Shown piece by piece: positions 1 through 14,004 of a stretch of 64,000 nucleotides of DNA; position 1 is the stretch's first letter; each line of letters starts with the position of its first letter. Location of the stretch: NCBI GenBank assembly GCA_964023205.1, contig OZ026839.1, positions 14,414,386 to 14,478,385 of the forward strand. The letters are read 5' to 3'. Both the position numbers and the translations under genes were made by a program. The notes beneath the pieces are model-generated. The model made no database searches, was not told where the DNA came from, and was given only the letters and a program-made list of their open reading frames with translations. The DNA is from Lutraria lutraria (lineage: Eukaryota > Mollusca > Bivalvia > Venerida > Mactridae).

Positions 1-106
1 CTGTTAATGGTCATGTCAGTGATCAAGCTGAAAGTTATATATGTGTTGGCTGACAATATTTTAAAAAATCACCTGCGTTTTCGATACAAAGTGACCAGTT
101 TTAAGT

Positions 107-251
107 AGTGTAATAGGAGGAGGAAAATAATGTACATGATGCGGGGCTGGAACCCACGACCTCCTGCTAGAAAGATGCTCTACCAACTTAATCAAATCGG
201 GCTGATGAATATCCCAGCCAATCTATAAATACAATATACCACACCGCTACA
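107..251 (-). repeat. tRNA-derived SINE, copy 1
   Basis: Read on the minus strand, this contains an A-box-like GTTGGTAGAGCATC, followed about 30 bases later by a B-box-like GGTTCCAGCCC, and then a non-tRNA tail ending in TCCTCCTCCTATTAC. A second copy with the same tail lies at 3227-3375. Substitutions in the tRNA part and the attached tail argue against a functional tRNA gene. Confidence 0.7.
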
Positions 252-659
252 TTCCTCCTTCCAGGGATGCTATATTACAGGGATGTGCAACCGCTTATCA
301 TCCACTGATCAAGTATAGATTATCAGTGCCTAGGCTAGTTAATGAAAGCAAAGGTATCAAAACTACCGAAATTACCATGAAAATGACACAAAGAATCGAT
401 AATTGACAAAAAGTAACATTAGTGGTCTATGATCGACTCAAGTTCCTCATAGTTTTTATTTGTTTGTTATTAATTTTCACAACTTATTTTTCTAAATTAA
501 ATTTGAGAAAGAAATGCTTATATTATGCAAATTTTGTAGGAAAGAAATGTTTACATTATGAAAGTTTTGTTCGATTTATGAGCTCAAGCAGTGATGCTAC
601 ACCTGGCTCAAGACGAAATTAATTTTCACTGCTATTTTTTTTATTTAAATTGAATTTTT

Positions 660-1130
660 AAAAGAAACGATTATATCATGAAAATATGTATGAAAAATTG
701 AAATACATGTAGCATATTACATTATGAAAGTTTTGTACAATTAAATTTTATATCGTGAAACTTGTTTTCGAATTATCAGCTGAAGGCGAAATTTTCACGG
801 AATAAACTTGTGAAAGAAAAGTTATATCATGACAACAAATGTACGATAGAATGCTAAAATTTGACTTTAAATTCGTGAAAGAAACTTTTATATAGTATGA
901 AAAAAATGTACGATCGAATGCTAAACATTTTAATTAAATTTGTATAACAAATATTTATATCATGAAAGTTTTGTTCGATTTATCAACTCAAGACCAAATT
1001 TAATTTTGTATCGTGGAACGTTTTTCTATTTATCAGCTGAAGAAGAAATGTTCATGGTTAAACTTTTATTTAAAGAAATGCTATATATCATGAATGTTTT
1101 GTGCGAAAGAAATGTACGTATGTTATACAT
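660..1130. repeat. Degenerate short repeats inside the 262-3118 element
   Basis: Variants of TTATATCATGAAAGTTTTGT, AAATGTACGATNGAATGC and TTATCAGCTGAAG recur irregularly from about 480 to 1130. They look like a decayed tandem array. ORFs here are short and encode nothing recognisable. Confidence 0.45.
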
Positions 1131-2277
1131 TTTATGGTGAAAAGTTTGTTATTTGTAATTTTGATTCGTATAACTTTATCTTGTTATTGATCTTTGTTTT
1201 TCATAATGTATGTCTCTATTATAGCGTATCAATTTTATTAGCCAAAGACTTAATCTGTAACTTTTAATCTTCCGCCAAAATGGTGTACGATATGCCCTCG
1301 TATAGTCATAATCATAATCTCGGTGACGATCTTTACTGATTACAAGGAAGCAATCAATAAATCCGGATGGAAAACAGTATGGGGTAGTCTATGTTTCATA
1401 AATCTACATTGTTTTCACAGCTGCGCATATGTCATTTGAATGCATTAGGTCACGGTGTGTGAGCATTAATTGGAAACAACAGGGTTCCACCAATAAAATC
1501 TAATGTCATAATTTAAACCAACATATTCACATCATATTGATCATGACAGTAATTAATCATTGTTGAAAAACTGATATTATTTTAGCAAATACAAAAACAA
1601 GTCAAGTACCTGAGATCACAGTGAAATATTCGTGGCGATTAGCATAAAACCATAATTTGGTCGACCTTACAACTAACCCAGCATTAAAGATGTACATTAC
1701 CAGATAAATATTGAATAAGATTAAAGTAATGTTTCTTCATTGCTCTCTTCATTATAAACAGATATAGAATAACTTCAAGGAATTCTGTTAGCATTATAAT
1801 GTACGTAATATACCGTCATTATTTCAAGTCTTTGACTAAATGTAGTAGATATTTAAAGAATTGATCTGTATCTTATATTTCCGTATGGAAAGGCATGTAT
1901 ACACGTATTCTATGTTTTCATATTATGTATGTACATAATGTTCTACGAGTCATGAATAAACTGTTTGACTTTACTCAATCTGTAAAATTAAACTGTTGAC
2001 ACGCTTCGTGTAGGAATTGATGTACATATATTGTTTGTCACATGCCAGTTGATTCTCAACCAGCCATTGTTATGAATTGACGATTTCGAATAATAGGTGT
2101 GAAAATATGTGCATACCAAATAATATATTCGGGTTACACCGTTTCTGGTTTGCGCTAAAATCTATGTAATTTAGTGCTTATATGATGCTTTTTCGTTTTG
2201 CTATGCACTGATAAAAATGGATCATTATCGAGAGCGAAATAAGGTACTACAGCAAAATAATTCTTGAAATTAATGTT

Positions 2278-2810
2278 ATGCCGTTCATACAGACGTATGT
2301 CAGTCTCAAAATATGGAAGAAAATTTTCATGTTTAGTATACCTTCACATACAAATGGTGTTGCAAAAAGTGAAATATTTTCCTCGTCAGATCAGGCCGCC
2401 ATTGAATTGAATCGTAAAAATGGGGTCATAATCATCCGCGAAATTGTGTTCTTTTACAATAGTAAGCATGAAAATATTATCATGCCGCCAATATCGACGT
2501 GTATAAGTGTCAAACTATGGAAGAAAATTTTGATATAGAGTATATCTTCACAAACAAATGATGTCGCAAAAAGTGCAATATTTTCCTCGTCAGATCAGGC
2601 CTCCATTTTGTAAATTGTAAAAACTGGGTCATAATCGATCGCGAAATTATATGTATTATAACAAAATAAAACATGAAAATATAGTTATGCAGCCAATATA
2701 GAAGTATGTCACACTTCAATCACGGCAAAATATCGTGAAATTAAGAATATCTTCATGTACTAAAGCTGTCGCAAAAAACTGACATTTTCTATTGTGCGAC
2801 CATTTCGGTC
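2278..2810. repeat. About 205-bp tandem repeat, three diverging units
   Basis: Three units begin near 2278, 2483 and 2690. Shared stretches include ATGGAAGAAAATTTT and TTTTCCTCGTCAGATCAGGC. The first two units are close and the third is strongly diverged. The repeat lies inside the 262-3118 element, so the small ORFs on both strands here are by-products. Confidence 0.65.
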
Positions 2811-3226
2811 AAATTATCACGTCAGTTTTATTTTCGAACGGTCACAAAAACTTGGAAATCTTTAGAACCACTAATATTTAGAAACAAAATTACAACATCT
2901 GTAAAATATTTAACACTTTAAGATCAATATATAAAAAACTCTATGCAAAAACAGCATTTATTTAAGCCGATTGAAGAGAATATTTGACCCATATTTTATC
3001 TGCTAGATACCGACATTAACGGTAAATGCGTGCGCATGCGCTCTCGCGCGAATATCCCTAGGCACTGTTTTTCAGCCAGTTTCCGTCCGTTGCGTATCCC
3101 TGTAATATAGCATCCCTGCTCCTTCCTAATTTAATGTGACAACCAAAGGCTCTTTAGACTAACCCACTCTTTGCTTCACCCTAGCTCTAGGATTCCATGG
3201 TTTGTCACACAGTCTCATGGCACCAA

Positions 3227-3375
3227 ATGTAATAGGAGGAGGAAAATAATGTACCCGATGTGGGACTCAAACCTGCAACCTCCTGCTTGCAAGTCAGATG
3301 TACTACTAACTTAGCTAATCAGACTGGTGAATATCCAAGCCAATTTATAATACAATATACCTCACCACTACAGAA
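3227..3375 (-). repeat. tRNA-derived SINE, copy 2
   Basis: Same family and orientation as the copy at 107-251, sharing TAATAGGAGGAGGAAAATAA at the plus-strand start and AATACAATATACC near the end. It lies just upstream of the first coding exon of the RPGRIP1L-like gene. Confidence 0.7.
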
Positions 3376-3435
3376 GATTCTATTTTCTTACTTTTTCAGT
3401 TAATGTTTTAAAAACCAGATGGTGTGCTTGACACA

Positions 3436-6400
3436 ATGACAGATGTTGATCACATTCCTGTGAAAGACACCAATATTGGTGGTATGTAGACATTCAAAGT
3501 CATTAGAATCACAATATGATTTTTATCAGTTAATTATTGAATAATTCAATATCATATTAAATTGATTTTTAATGTTCTGAGCCATAATGTAATTATTAGC
3601 ATTAGTGATATCTAGGTGAAATAATTACTTATATTTTACTAGTTTTTTAAATGCCTCTCTACAGTATGTCATGCCACCAACATAAGAGCCACAATGAGGT
3701 ACCGGTATCTCTTTTTTGTGGTATCCTTGGTTGATTATTTTTGTGTATAATTTTATTTACTGTACGTGTATTTTTAATTTCCATATATCATATACTCCTG
3801 ACCAAACCAATTAATCAATCAGTACATTCAATCCTATCTACAGAGACAACATTTTGGAGAGTGTCATTTTATTTTGCCAATTTTGGTTAATATTGCAGAT
3901 ATTATGATGAAATATTAGTATTATTACTGTTTAAGTTGCAAAAGAAAAGAAATGTCCTGGCCAAGTGTTCTCTGCATGTTAACAATTGGCCTTGAACAAT
4001 GACCATCTGTAAATTATTAAGCTTTTGGTTTGATATGACATACTTGCATGGATTGTTCTAAATTTCTAATCCTGAAAATAATTGATGTCCATGCCAAACC
4101 ATCTTAACTTGCTCAAAATCTAAAAGTTGGTCTGAATGCTGGTAGAAGTAAAAATAGTTCTGAGAAATATAGAAAAGGCTAATGAATATTCAATATGGTG
4201 AATTATCGAAAGAAGTTTGTCTTATCAAACAGTAATTTTGAATATTTCAGGTCTTGAACAGAGGGCTGCACAACAGCGTCGTATGGTCAGCAAATGGGAC
4301 AGGGGTGAGCTTGAAGATAAGTACCTGCGTTTATCAGAGGAAAACATTATACTGAAAAAGCATGCTCGTAAACAAGAAGATAAGATTAAAAGGTTAGTCT
4401 TTATGAACACAAAGAGAAGTTTTGTGCATCATGAAATATTAAAATAGAGTAATGAAATTCTGAAAATGGTGGATTGTATTAACCTTTTTTTGAAACATTT
4501 TTTTGAAAATTTTTGTCAAAAAAGATTATTTTGAAAATGTGCAGAACCTATACAAAATACATGCAGAACATATAAATGCTTAGTATACTAACCTATGCAT
4601 CCAGTAATATAACTTGTAATTTATAACATTACAATGAACATAGAATTATACTGCAACCTAGCCTTATACAAAATGGTTAAGTTAGTATATGTAGTTGGTA
4701 AATCTATTCATTATATATCTACAATTATTGATAATTGTGCTATTGCAGGATGGCAACTAAATTATTGCGCCTTGTAAATGATAAGAAGAAAACTGGTGAC
4801 TTGGAACCGTCAGGCCATGGTGGTGGTGGTAAGTTTCAGAGAAATCAACTTCTATTTGAACCCTTTATTCTATTAATATACATTGATTAAGCTCCCCAAC
4901 TAAAGTCATGTGTCAGCATTTTTATCCAGATTGTAAAATAATTATGTTTATGATGTTCACTTGTTACCAATATTTTAATGAACTGACATTGTGTTAACAT
5001 AGCTTGAGTCTTATATGGAAACAAAGTTTGCTGATGTAGCTCATTTGAAGATATTTTACCATAGTAACATTTGGTCTGTAAAGGTGTGATGTTTGCATTT
5101 TCTAGGCAAGAGAATTAGAGATATTGAAACTGAAGAGAAGATGGAAGAGCTGCAAGATAAGATCAGAGATCTTGAAAAGCAGAATTTACAATACAAAGAA
5201 AAGGTATGGTTATTATAGTTGTTTTTTGTTTTGCAAATTATTCTTTCTGATTCATGATGTAAAAATGAAGCAGGGGGGGGGGGGGGGGGGTAAATTTACT
5301 TTCTATATGAACAATTTTAAATTTTAGACTCATTAAAATTTTCTAATGGGTCTGGGTGGGAAGAGATTTGCATAGCAATGAAAAATTGCATGCATCTGAA
5401 ATAAGACAGGTTGATAGGAAATCAACTTTAAGATGATTCAAGTATATGGTTTTGTGTCTGACCTTATTGCTGGCCAAATAGAGCCTATTCAAATGAGACT
5501 GGTAAATAGCTCCGAATCTTTTTTATCTGAGTGAATGATTTTTCTAAATGATTTAATTATTTTCTCTTTTTAGTTCACTCTTGCCAAACAGCAACTTGCA
5601 GCCAGCAGTAAAAGACCCCAACAGTACCCACATGCTACTTCAAGAATTAACACAGTATGTGATTTTACTATCTTTCTATGATTTGCCTTACATGCCATAG
5701 TCAAGTCTATCCATGAAGATATTCTCTCATTGGACTGACAGTAGACGTCATTGCTGAGGTTAAAACAAAGTACCAATGTAAAAACTGTTTTACCTGAGCT
5801 TTGAGTTCTCTACTGTGAATATTTAGAATAGTTCTTTACATATTATGACAAGTGTTCTGTTGAATGAAATGAAGTAAACTGTAAAGACATTTTGTATCTT
5901 TGAATATTAAAGGCATTTTATACGAAGAGTGTAGAGGATTTTGTACTAATTTTACATAATTTGTATTTTATGGTATTATTTAAAAAACAACTATTGATTT
6001 ACATTTTACTTTGCCTAAAAGATAAGTTAAATTCTGTACTTATTGAATTGCTGGATAAATGAATTATTTGTAATTATTCCAGGGTATAAATAAAACAATG
6101 CCAGATTCAAGACTGACAAAGAACATAAGAGTCATGGGACCCCAACATGAGCAGAGAACTAGGTATTGTTCTTCAGAAATTGCTATGCCTGTTGTTTTAC
6201 CTAATATTTTTTATGTCAAATTAAAACTTAATCTTACAAGCATTCAAACCTGTTTACTAAAGCCATATCGGGACTAGAAGAAATGTGGTCTTTATTGAGA
6301 GAATTATTTGGTCCTTTATATCAGTGAATATTACAATATACATACTGTGATCATTGTTCACAAAACTTGCAGGTGACCAAGTGCTCATGCTTCACTGTAC

Positions 6401-9400
6401 TAAAGAAAGTCTACTGTTTAAAGAATGAGAGACATGTTATGGGTTAAATTTATTCTTATTTAGCAAGTTAAGTTAAATCCATATGATTGCATCAATGATA
6501 CAGTAATTGAGTATTTGTAAACTGTTGTTTGTTGTTTTTATAGGGGTGGCGCTCATAGCCCTGTCATGCATCATAGTTCAAGACTTCACCACAGTGCTAT
6601 GGAAGATACTAGAATTGAAAACCAGAAATTGTAAGTTTAATTGTTTGTTCAGTTTTGTCTGACTACATCATAATAATGGTGGTCCATACGATCCGTTTTA
6701 GTTTATATTTCATTTTTTGCATGCGTCCCCCCCCACCCCACCCTATAATACACATAAAATTACCTTCCTTAATATGAAAAATGATATCAACAGACTATGG
6801 CTGTAGATATATCATGGTAAATCAAGACTTCTACAGTGTTACAGGATATTTGCATACTTAGAAACAATTTATCATGTCCTAAAGCTGCTGAATTAATACC
6901 TATGCAAAACAAATTGTTTATTTCTGGTGACCGATTTACCCAAACATTTAGGCATGAGGAACAGTACACTTTGACACTTTCTCAATTTTTTACCTTTCCA
7001 CTAACTTTCAAGGGCCAAAACATAGAAGAAACAAGCCCCTACCTACCTACCTGCCTATTTTTAATGAGCATGTAACCAGAAACAAACATATTTTTATATA
7101 TTACAATGATAGTGCTTATTGTCTAACCTTTTTCTATTTTTTTTATCACAGAGCAAGTGTAATTGATCAGCAGAGAGAACAAATCAGTATGTATGAACTG
7201 GAAATGAGGCAGCTGAGGGAACAGGTCTGTGTTTGAATTCCTGCCTTTCAATCGGTCAATTCAAATTTACATTCAAAATCAACCAATCAAACGCTTCAGT
7301 TTTTAGACTTGTCTCCAATTTATGTTTTATAAATAGTAAAGTTAGTCACTGAGTGGCAAAATATTTATTAATAAGTCTGGCCATTTTATGTTTATGTAAC
7401 TTTCATGTTTGTTTGTTAAAGTATTGTTTTTCTTTCCTACAACATTTGTAATGTATTTCAGGTTAACTTCAAAGAGAAAGAGTATGAAAATGACTTGGCT
7501 AAGATAAAACATCAAATAACAGCTGAACAGAGGTAACCAGGGTGGATTAAATATAATATTATGTGCTATCAAATTTAATTTTGCTGTATGCAGAGGTTTT
7601 GAATTTCTGTTGAAAAAATATTGATGAATATTATTTATTTTACGTATTAACATCATAAATGCATTTACTATGTCATAAATGAGAGAAAAAAATCCTATTT
7701 GTGGAAAGGGCAAGTGCATCATACCATATAGCATATCAATAGTCCCCAACTGCTATATGTTCATATCTGGTGTTGCAATACACAGGCTTAGTCTCCGTCT
7801 AGTAATCACTAGCCTATCAAATCTGACCCAGTGCTAGACATATTTCAGTTGTTCAGCTTGCTTGCAGAAGGTTGGTGATTCTATCTAGAGGTTTATGCTG
7901 TGGGTGTATTCCTCTTCTCTTAAAGCTTAGAAAGTTGCCAAATGACCTTGGCTATTTGTGCAACACTAAATCCCAATGAATAAAATGTATCATCTTTATG
8001 GTATTGGTGGGGAGTTGTTGGTCTCACTGAAGATAATCTGTATTATATTGTTCATATTTTATAGAACTGGTGTACAAGAAAACATAGATATGATTAAACT
8101 ACAGAGAGAAGTGAAGGAAAAATCAACAAAGTTCTTGATGTTACAAGAAAAATACAGCATGTTGGAAGAGGTAGAAATAGTTTATAGAATGTTAGGATTG
8201 TGGTCAAATGTCAATGCTTGCAACATATTAAAACTTAAAAGGCTAGATGAAAGTTCTTTTATTGGAAGAAATGTCAATGCTTGCAAAATATTAAAACTTA
8301 AAAGGCTAGATGAAAGTTCTTTTATTGGAAGAAATGTAAATGCTTGCAAAATATTAAAACTTAAAAGACTAGATGAAAGTTCTTTTATTGGAAGAAATGT
8401 CAATGCTTGCAAAATATTAGAACTTAAAAGGCTAGATGAAAGTTCTTTTATTGGAAGAAATGTCAATGCTTGCAAAGTATTAGAACTTAAAAGGCTAGAT
8501 GAAAGTTCTTTTATTGGAAGAAATGTCAATGCTTGCAAAATATTAAAACTTAAAAGCCCTTAAAGGCTAGATGAAAGTTCTTTTATTGGAAGAAATGTCA
8601 ATGATTGCAAAATATTAGAACTTAAAAGGCTAGATGAAAGTTCTTTTATTGGAAGAAATGTCAATGCTTGCAAAATATTAAAACTTAAAAGCCTTTAAAG
8701 GCTAGATGAAAGTTCTTTTATTGGAAGAAATGTCAATGCTTGCAAAATATTAGAACTTAAAAGGCTAGATGAAAGTTCTTTTATTGGAAGAAATGTCAAT
8801 GCTTGCAAAGTATTAGAACTTAAAAGGCTAGATGAAAGTTCTTTTATTGGAAGAAATGTCAATGCTTGCAAAATATTAAAACTTAAAAGCCCTTAAAGGC
8901 TAGATGAAAGTTCTTTTATTGGAAGAAATGTCAATGATTGCAAAATATTAGAACTTAAAAGGCTAGATGAAAGTTCTTTTATTGGAAGAAATGTCAATGC
9001 TTGCAAAATATTAAAACTTAAAAGCCTTTAAAGGCTAGATGAAAGTTCTTTTATTGGAAGAAATGTCAATGATTGCAAAATATTAGAACTTAAAAGGCTA
9101 GATGAAAGTTCTTTTATTGGAAGAAATGTCAATGATTGCAAAATATTAGAACTTAAAAGACTAGATGAAAGTTCTTTTATTGGAAGAAATGTCAATGATT
9201 GCAAACTATTAAAACTTAAAAGGCTAGATGAAAGTTCTTTTATTGGAAGAAATGTCAATGATTGCAAAATATTAAAACTTAAAAGGCTAGATGAAAGTTC
9301 TTTTATTGGAAGAAATGTCAATGATTGCAAAATATTAAAACTTAAAAGGCTAGATGAAAGTTCTTTTATTGGAAGAAATGTCAATGCTTGCAAAATATTA

Positions 9401-12400
9401 AAACTTAAAAGCCTTTAAAGGCTAGATGAAAGTTCTTTTATTGGAAGAAATGTCAATGATTGCAAACTATTAAAACTTAAAAGGCTAGATGAAAGTTCTT
9501 TTATTGGAAGAAATGTCAATGCTTGCAAAATATTAAAACTTAAAAGGCTAGATGAAAGTTCTTTTATTGGAAGAAATGTCAATGCTTGCAAAATATTAGA
9601 ACTTAAAAGCCTTTAAAGGCTAGATGAAAGTTCTTTTATTGGAAGAAATGTCAATGCTTGCAAAATATTAAAACTTAAAAGCCTTTAAAGGCTAGATGAA
9701 AGTTCTTTTATTGGAAGAAATGTCAATGATTGCAAAATATTAGAACTTAAAAGGCTAGATGAAAGTTCTTTTATTGGAAGAAATGTCAATGATTGCAAAA
9801 TATTAAAACTTAAAAGGCTAGATGAAAGTTCTTTTATTGGAAGAAATGTCAATGCTTGCAAAATATTAAAACTTAAAAGCCTTTAAAGGCTAGATGAAAG
9901 TTCTTTTATTGGAAGAAATGTCAATGATTGCAAAATATTAGAACTTAAAAGGCTAGATGAAAGTTCTTTTATTGGAAGAAATGTCAATGATTGCAAAATA
10001 TTAGAACTTAAAAGGCTAGATGAAAGTTCTTTTATTGGAAGAAATGTCAATGCTTGCAAAATATTAAAACTTAAAAGGCTAGATGAAAGGATTAGTCTTG
10101 TTTGAGATTACTTCACCAAACAAATTAGAGAAGATAAGTTAAAGTACTTTTCTTTTTCTTTTTTTTTTCTGGACCACTTTGTAAGATTTCAAAGTACACT
10201 TCATCTCTAAATATTTTAGTACTTTGGATTTTGTAGGTAGAAACTTAGGCATAGTAGCACTAAAATAGTGTCAGTTTTTATGAAGTTTTATCATTTTGTA
10301 TTTCAGAATTTGCGTAGCGTAAAGAGAAGCCATGATACTCTGTTGATGGAAATGGAAAATATTAACATGCAGTATAAAGAGGAACAAAATAAAACATTAG
10401 CTTTACACAATGAGCTTAAACTTGGCTCTACTAATCAACATAAACTCATAGAGGTAACTGGAGACAATCAAACTATATAGTTTTAAATTATCATGTGACT
10501 CATGATATTCATCCATGTAAAACTTTTATTTTCTGTAATTCATTAGAGAAATTATTCTTCCGATGTGAATGTTTTTTATTTTTGTAAATTTGACCTTATT
10601 TTGTTTTTAAACTGAATTTTGACAAATTTTCTTAATACCGATAAGCTAATTGTATAAAGCAATGGATAAGATGGAGTAATTCTAATAAGTGAAATTTCAT
10701 ACAAATTATCTAAAGGCAGTTTGAGCATGTATGTGTTCCAGTTAAAATTTTACTATACACAGGCTGTATCAAATAAAGTATTGTGCAAATTCTTGGGTAT
10801 TTGAGAAAAATGTTAACTTTTTTGCATATTATGTTATAGTTACAAGAACAGTGCAGTAGTCTGAATAAGGAGATAGCTGTTCTTAAGGATGCTAATGAAA
10901 AACTCGTCACCAGGTAAATTAACAGTATTTTAATGACTTCTTAAATGTGATTACAGTATTTACTTTTTGTATTGGCCTCCTGTCCATAGTCAAACTTAAA
11001 GGGGCATACCCTACAACTTGGTGCATTTAGAATATGGGAAAATGATGATAAATTAGAAGCTTGTACAGAAATGAGCCGACGAAGAAAGTTTCAGCCAAAA
11101 ATTCATCCAATTAAAAATAAAATCATAAAAAATATGTATTTGTGACACATACATTTAGTCATGGAAATTTTTGGGTGGAAGTGATTTATTATTCATAGCT
11201 ATGTTTTTTTGCGGCTAGTACCTAAACTAGTCATTTTATGACCCATGTTCTTCCTGCAATTATCCATTATATATTGTTTTAGATATATATCTAGCACATT
11301 TTTACACTTTCACAGAATGTTTGTCAGTTGTAGGGTATGCCCCTTTAAATCAGCCAAATACATTTAGATTTATGACTGGGGAGACTTTACGAGTGTCCAG
11401 TGTTTCAATACGAGCCATATTCTTTTCTAGCATATCAATACAAGTTATGGTCTTGTTTGCATTAAGATTGTTCTATTAATCAACTCACTCCCTATTTCAT
11501 GGAAACCAACCCTTAATTTTGTCCAGCCTTATTATTGCACATTTTTATTTCTAGTGCATTTGACATGGAAAGAGAAAGGGAATGGCGTCAACGTGAGAAT
11601 GCTCTTAAAGTACAGATTGCTCAACTTGAGGCAACATTGAAGGCTGATCTTGGTGAGAAAGGAGGCATCCTGGATAAACTAGCCATAGAAAAAGGTATGT
11701 AACCTTTTAATGGAGATTATTAATGAGTACATTAATGTTTTTCCCTGCTATTCAGATGGTCAGAGCCACTTTCATGAAAAGTCTCGAAGCCTATGTTTGC
11801 CTCATCTGATTGACTTGTTTTTATAGCTGACCAACTGACCTATCAACCTTTGTGAAAGTGTTATTCCATTTGTTAATTATGTTAATTTTTTGGAAGTCAT
11901 CTAATTACACCTATTAATTAAATGACTAATAGTTGAAAGACCAATGCATTCAGTTTAATTGGTTTAATCATTTGCCTTCTTACTTGTTGATTTGTTTACT
12001 AATTGTCTAAATTGTTTACTGTATGTATTTCATGAATTCAGATCAATATGATAAGATGGCAGCTGAATATCGGGAGATGCAGTTAAATCATTATCAGCTG
12101 AGAGAAAAGTATGATGATTTGGTTGAAAAAATGAAGTTCTTCACAAAGGCATGTACATGTATTATATATTTGTATGCTTTAAAAACCTTGTCTAATAGTT
12201 ATTTATACTTTATGAACTATTCATGAAGTATGCAAGAATAGTTCAAGAAAAATTAATGTTTTCATGAATTCCATTTGAAGGGGTACTTTTTTTGTATGTG
12301 CTTTAAATCAGAAATAATTTATAGTCATTGCCAAGAGTATTATTATTGACTTTGGCTGTTAACCTTGGTTGGTGGTTGGTCGGTCAGCCGGTCCGTCCGT

Positions 12401-14004
12401 CCGTCCGTCTGCATACAATATAATAAAGTTTGTGGAGCGAACTACTTCCACATTCTTTAAGCGATTGCATTGAAACTTAAATATGTTATCACCATGAAGT
12501 GTAGATGTGCAAGACACAATTTTCATGCCCAGCGATTCAATCATTCCAGAGTTACATGCCCTTGAACTTAACCGTATAGTGTACTATCGCATTCTTAGTG
12601 TCAAAACGGCAGCAGGGGTATTAGTCACCCCTGTGACAAAGCTGTAGTTTTGTATGAAATAATCAGTATTGATTGTTGAATTACAGGAGAGTGCTGTAGA
12701 CTTTACTGAGATAGAAGAAGCATTAGTGTTGGTCAAACAGAAGAAACAGAAGCTACAAGCTCATCCTGAATTCCTGGAGAGAGTTGATGAAGAATTAGAT
12801 AAAGGTAAATTATGAACTTGATATTCTAGTCAAGTAATTGAAACTGTTGCCTTTTTCGAATTTATTGTAGTGGTACAAAGTGACATTATGTTTGTTCATC
12901 CTATGATTACATTTTCGCTTGGATTAAATTTTTTACCAATATTCAGGATCATCTAGCCTTTGGTTATTTTGAGGACTTTGGTTGTATCATGCCCATTATT
13001 ATATATTTCTGTACTGTCGTTAGACATTTCTAAAATTTGATGCGTTTTTTTTCATTAATGTTTAATGTTGTTATGAGGTAACTTGTTTTGATAAGGGGGA
13101 CTGTGGTAATGTGAACTGTCCATTGTATACAAAAGACAAACTATTAAATGTTTTCAAACCAGATCAAACCAAAATGTCTGTATTTTTAGAATTTGATATT
13201 TTTTCAATCTTGTTGTTTATTTATTATTGTTGTTTCTGTTGTTTTAGATGCTCAGAGAAGATTACTTGATCTACAAGCTGAGTACGCAGAGACGGTACAT
13301 GAACTTGAGAAAACTAGGAACATGCTGGTTGTTCAACATAAGATCAACAAAGATTATCAACAAGAGGTATTAACATATTCTTACCATAATTGCCAATTTA
13401 GAAATAGATTTCCCTTGAAGGTCAGTGAAACACTGTAGAAAGATAAAAAAAAGAAACAGTTTTCTATATTCAGACTGTTTTCAAATCATAGAATTTTTAA
13501 ATCAAATTCGAATAATTTTTATTGATAAAATTATTGACTGTCAAGCTGAGAAAAAGTACTTTCAGCTGATTTAACTCTTGTTTTTCATCAATATTCAGTA
13601 ATTTATGATGGCCGGATTATCTAACCAGGTTTTCTGGACTGTTTTCTAACCAGTACTAACTTACCCATCCACAAAGAGCCCACAATTTTTGTCTAATTTT
13701 CATAGAAAGGTTTAACCAGTTGTGACCAGGATTCAAACCTAGATACCCGGGTTACTAGTCCAGCCCAGCACCAACCGCAGTTGCAGCTAAGAAAACAGTA
13801 ACATGTATGCCTATTTATGAATCCTGTTTTTTTGGGGGGGGGGGGGGGGGTGAATTTCTGAAAAAATGTACAGTTTAAATTTGTTTTACTTTTGTTTATC
13901 AGGTTGTCTTGGCCACAGGTAAAATGGATGAAGTTAAGAAGGAATATGAGATGAAGCTTGATGAGTATGCCAGAATGTTGGACATGAGACAGGCTAGAAT
14001 TAAG
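3436..14004 (+). CDS. RPGRIP1L: RPGRIP1L exons 1-17: coiled-coil half
   Basis: Exons: 3436-3481, 4251-4392, 4749-4828, 5106-5203, 5574-5654, 6083-6162, 6544-6630, 7152-7224, 7462-7532, 8065-8170, 10307-10453, 10840-10913, 11555-11694, 12042-12148, 12687-12804, 13248-13366, 13903-14004. They encode residues 1-557, mostly heptad-patterned, Glu/Lys/Gln-rich coiled coil. All introns start GT and end AG except the one after exon 14, which begins GC (12149). Exon 10 is followed by an intron filled by a 63-bp minisatellite. The conserved block around [15 protein letters not shown] in exon 16 anchors the identification. Confidence 0.93.

Larger units (their letters stand above)
262..3118. mobile_element. 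Non-autonomous DNA transposon with 23-bp CAGGG inverted ends
   Basis: The first 23 bases (262-284, beginning CAGGGATGCTATATT) are the exact reverse complement of the last 23 (3096-3118). The flanks share CTCCTTC (255-261 and 3119-3125), a 7-bp target duplication; one extra C makes 8 bp arguable. The interior is AT-rich with no transposase-like ORF. CAGGG ends with a 7-8 bp duplication fit hAT or P-type elements, but the superfamily is inference. Confidence 0.8.

Noticed and set aside
107..251. tRNA genes at 107-251, 3227-3375, 57385-57490 and 60945-61090
   Set aside because: Promoter boxes are present, but stems are mismatched, inter-box spacing is odd in one, and each has a SINE tail; two belong to one dispersed family.
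7342..7749. Minus-strand ORF of 135 codons
   Set aside because: Antisense to RPGRIP1L exon 9 and its flanking introns; low-complexity hydrophobic composition, no recognised domain.
8182..9393. Long minus-strand ORFs of repeated [21 protein letters not shown] peptides
   Set aside because: They are antisense reading of the 63-bp minisatellite, whose unit is a multiple of three; the frame is open only because no unit contains a stop.
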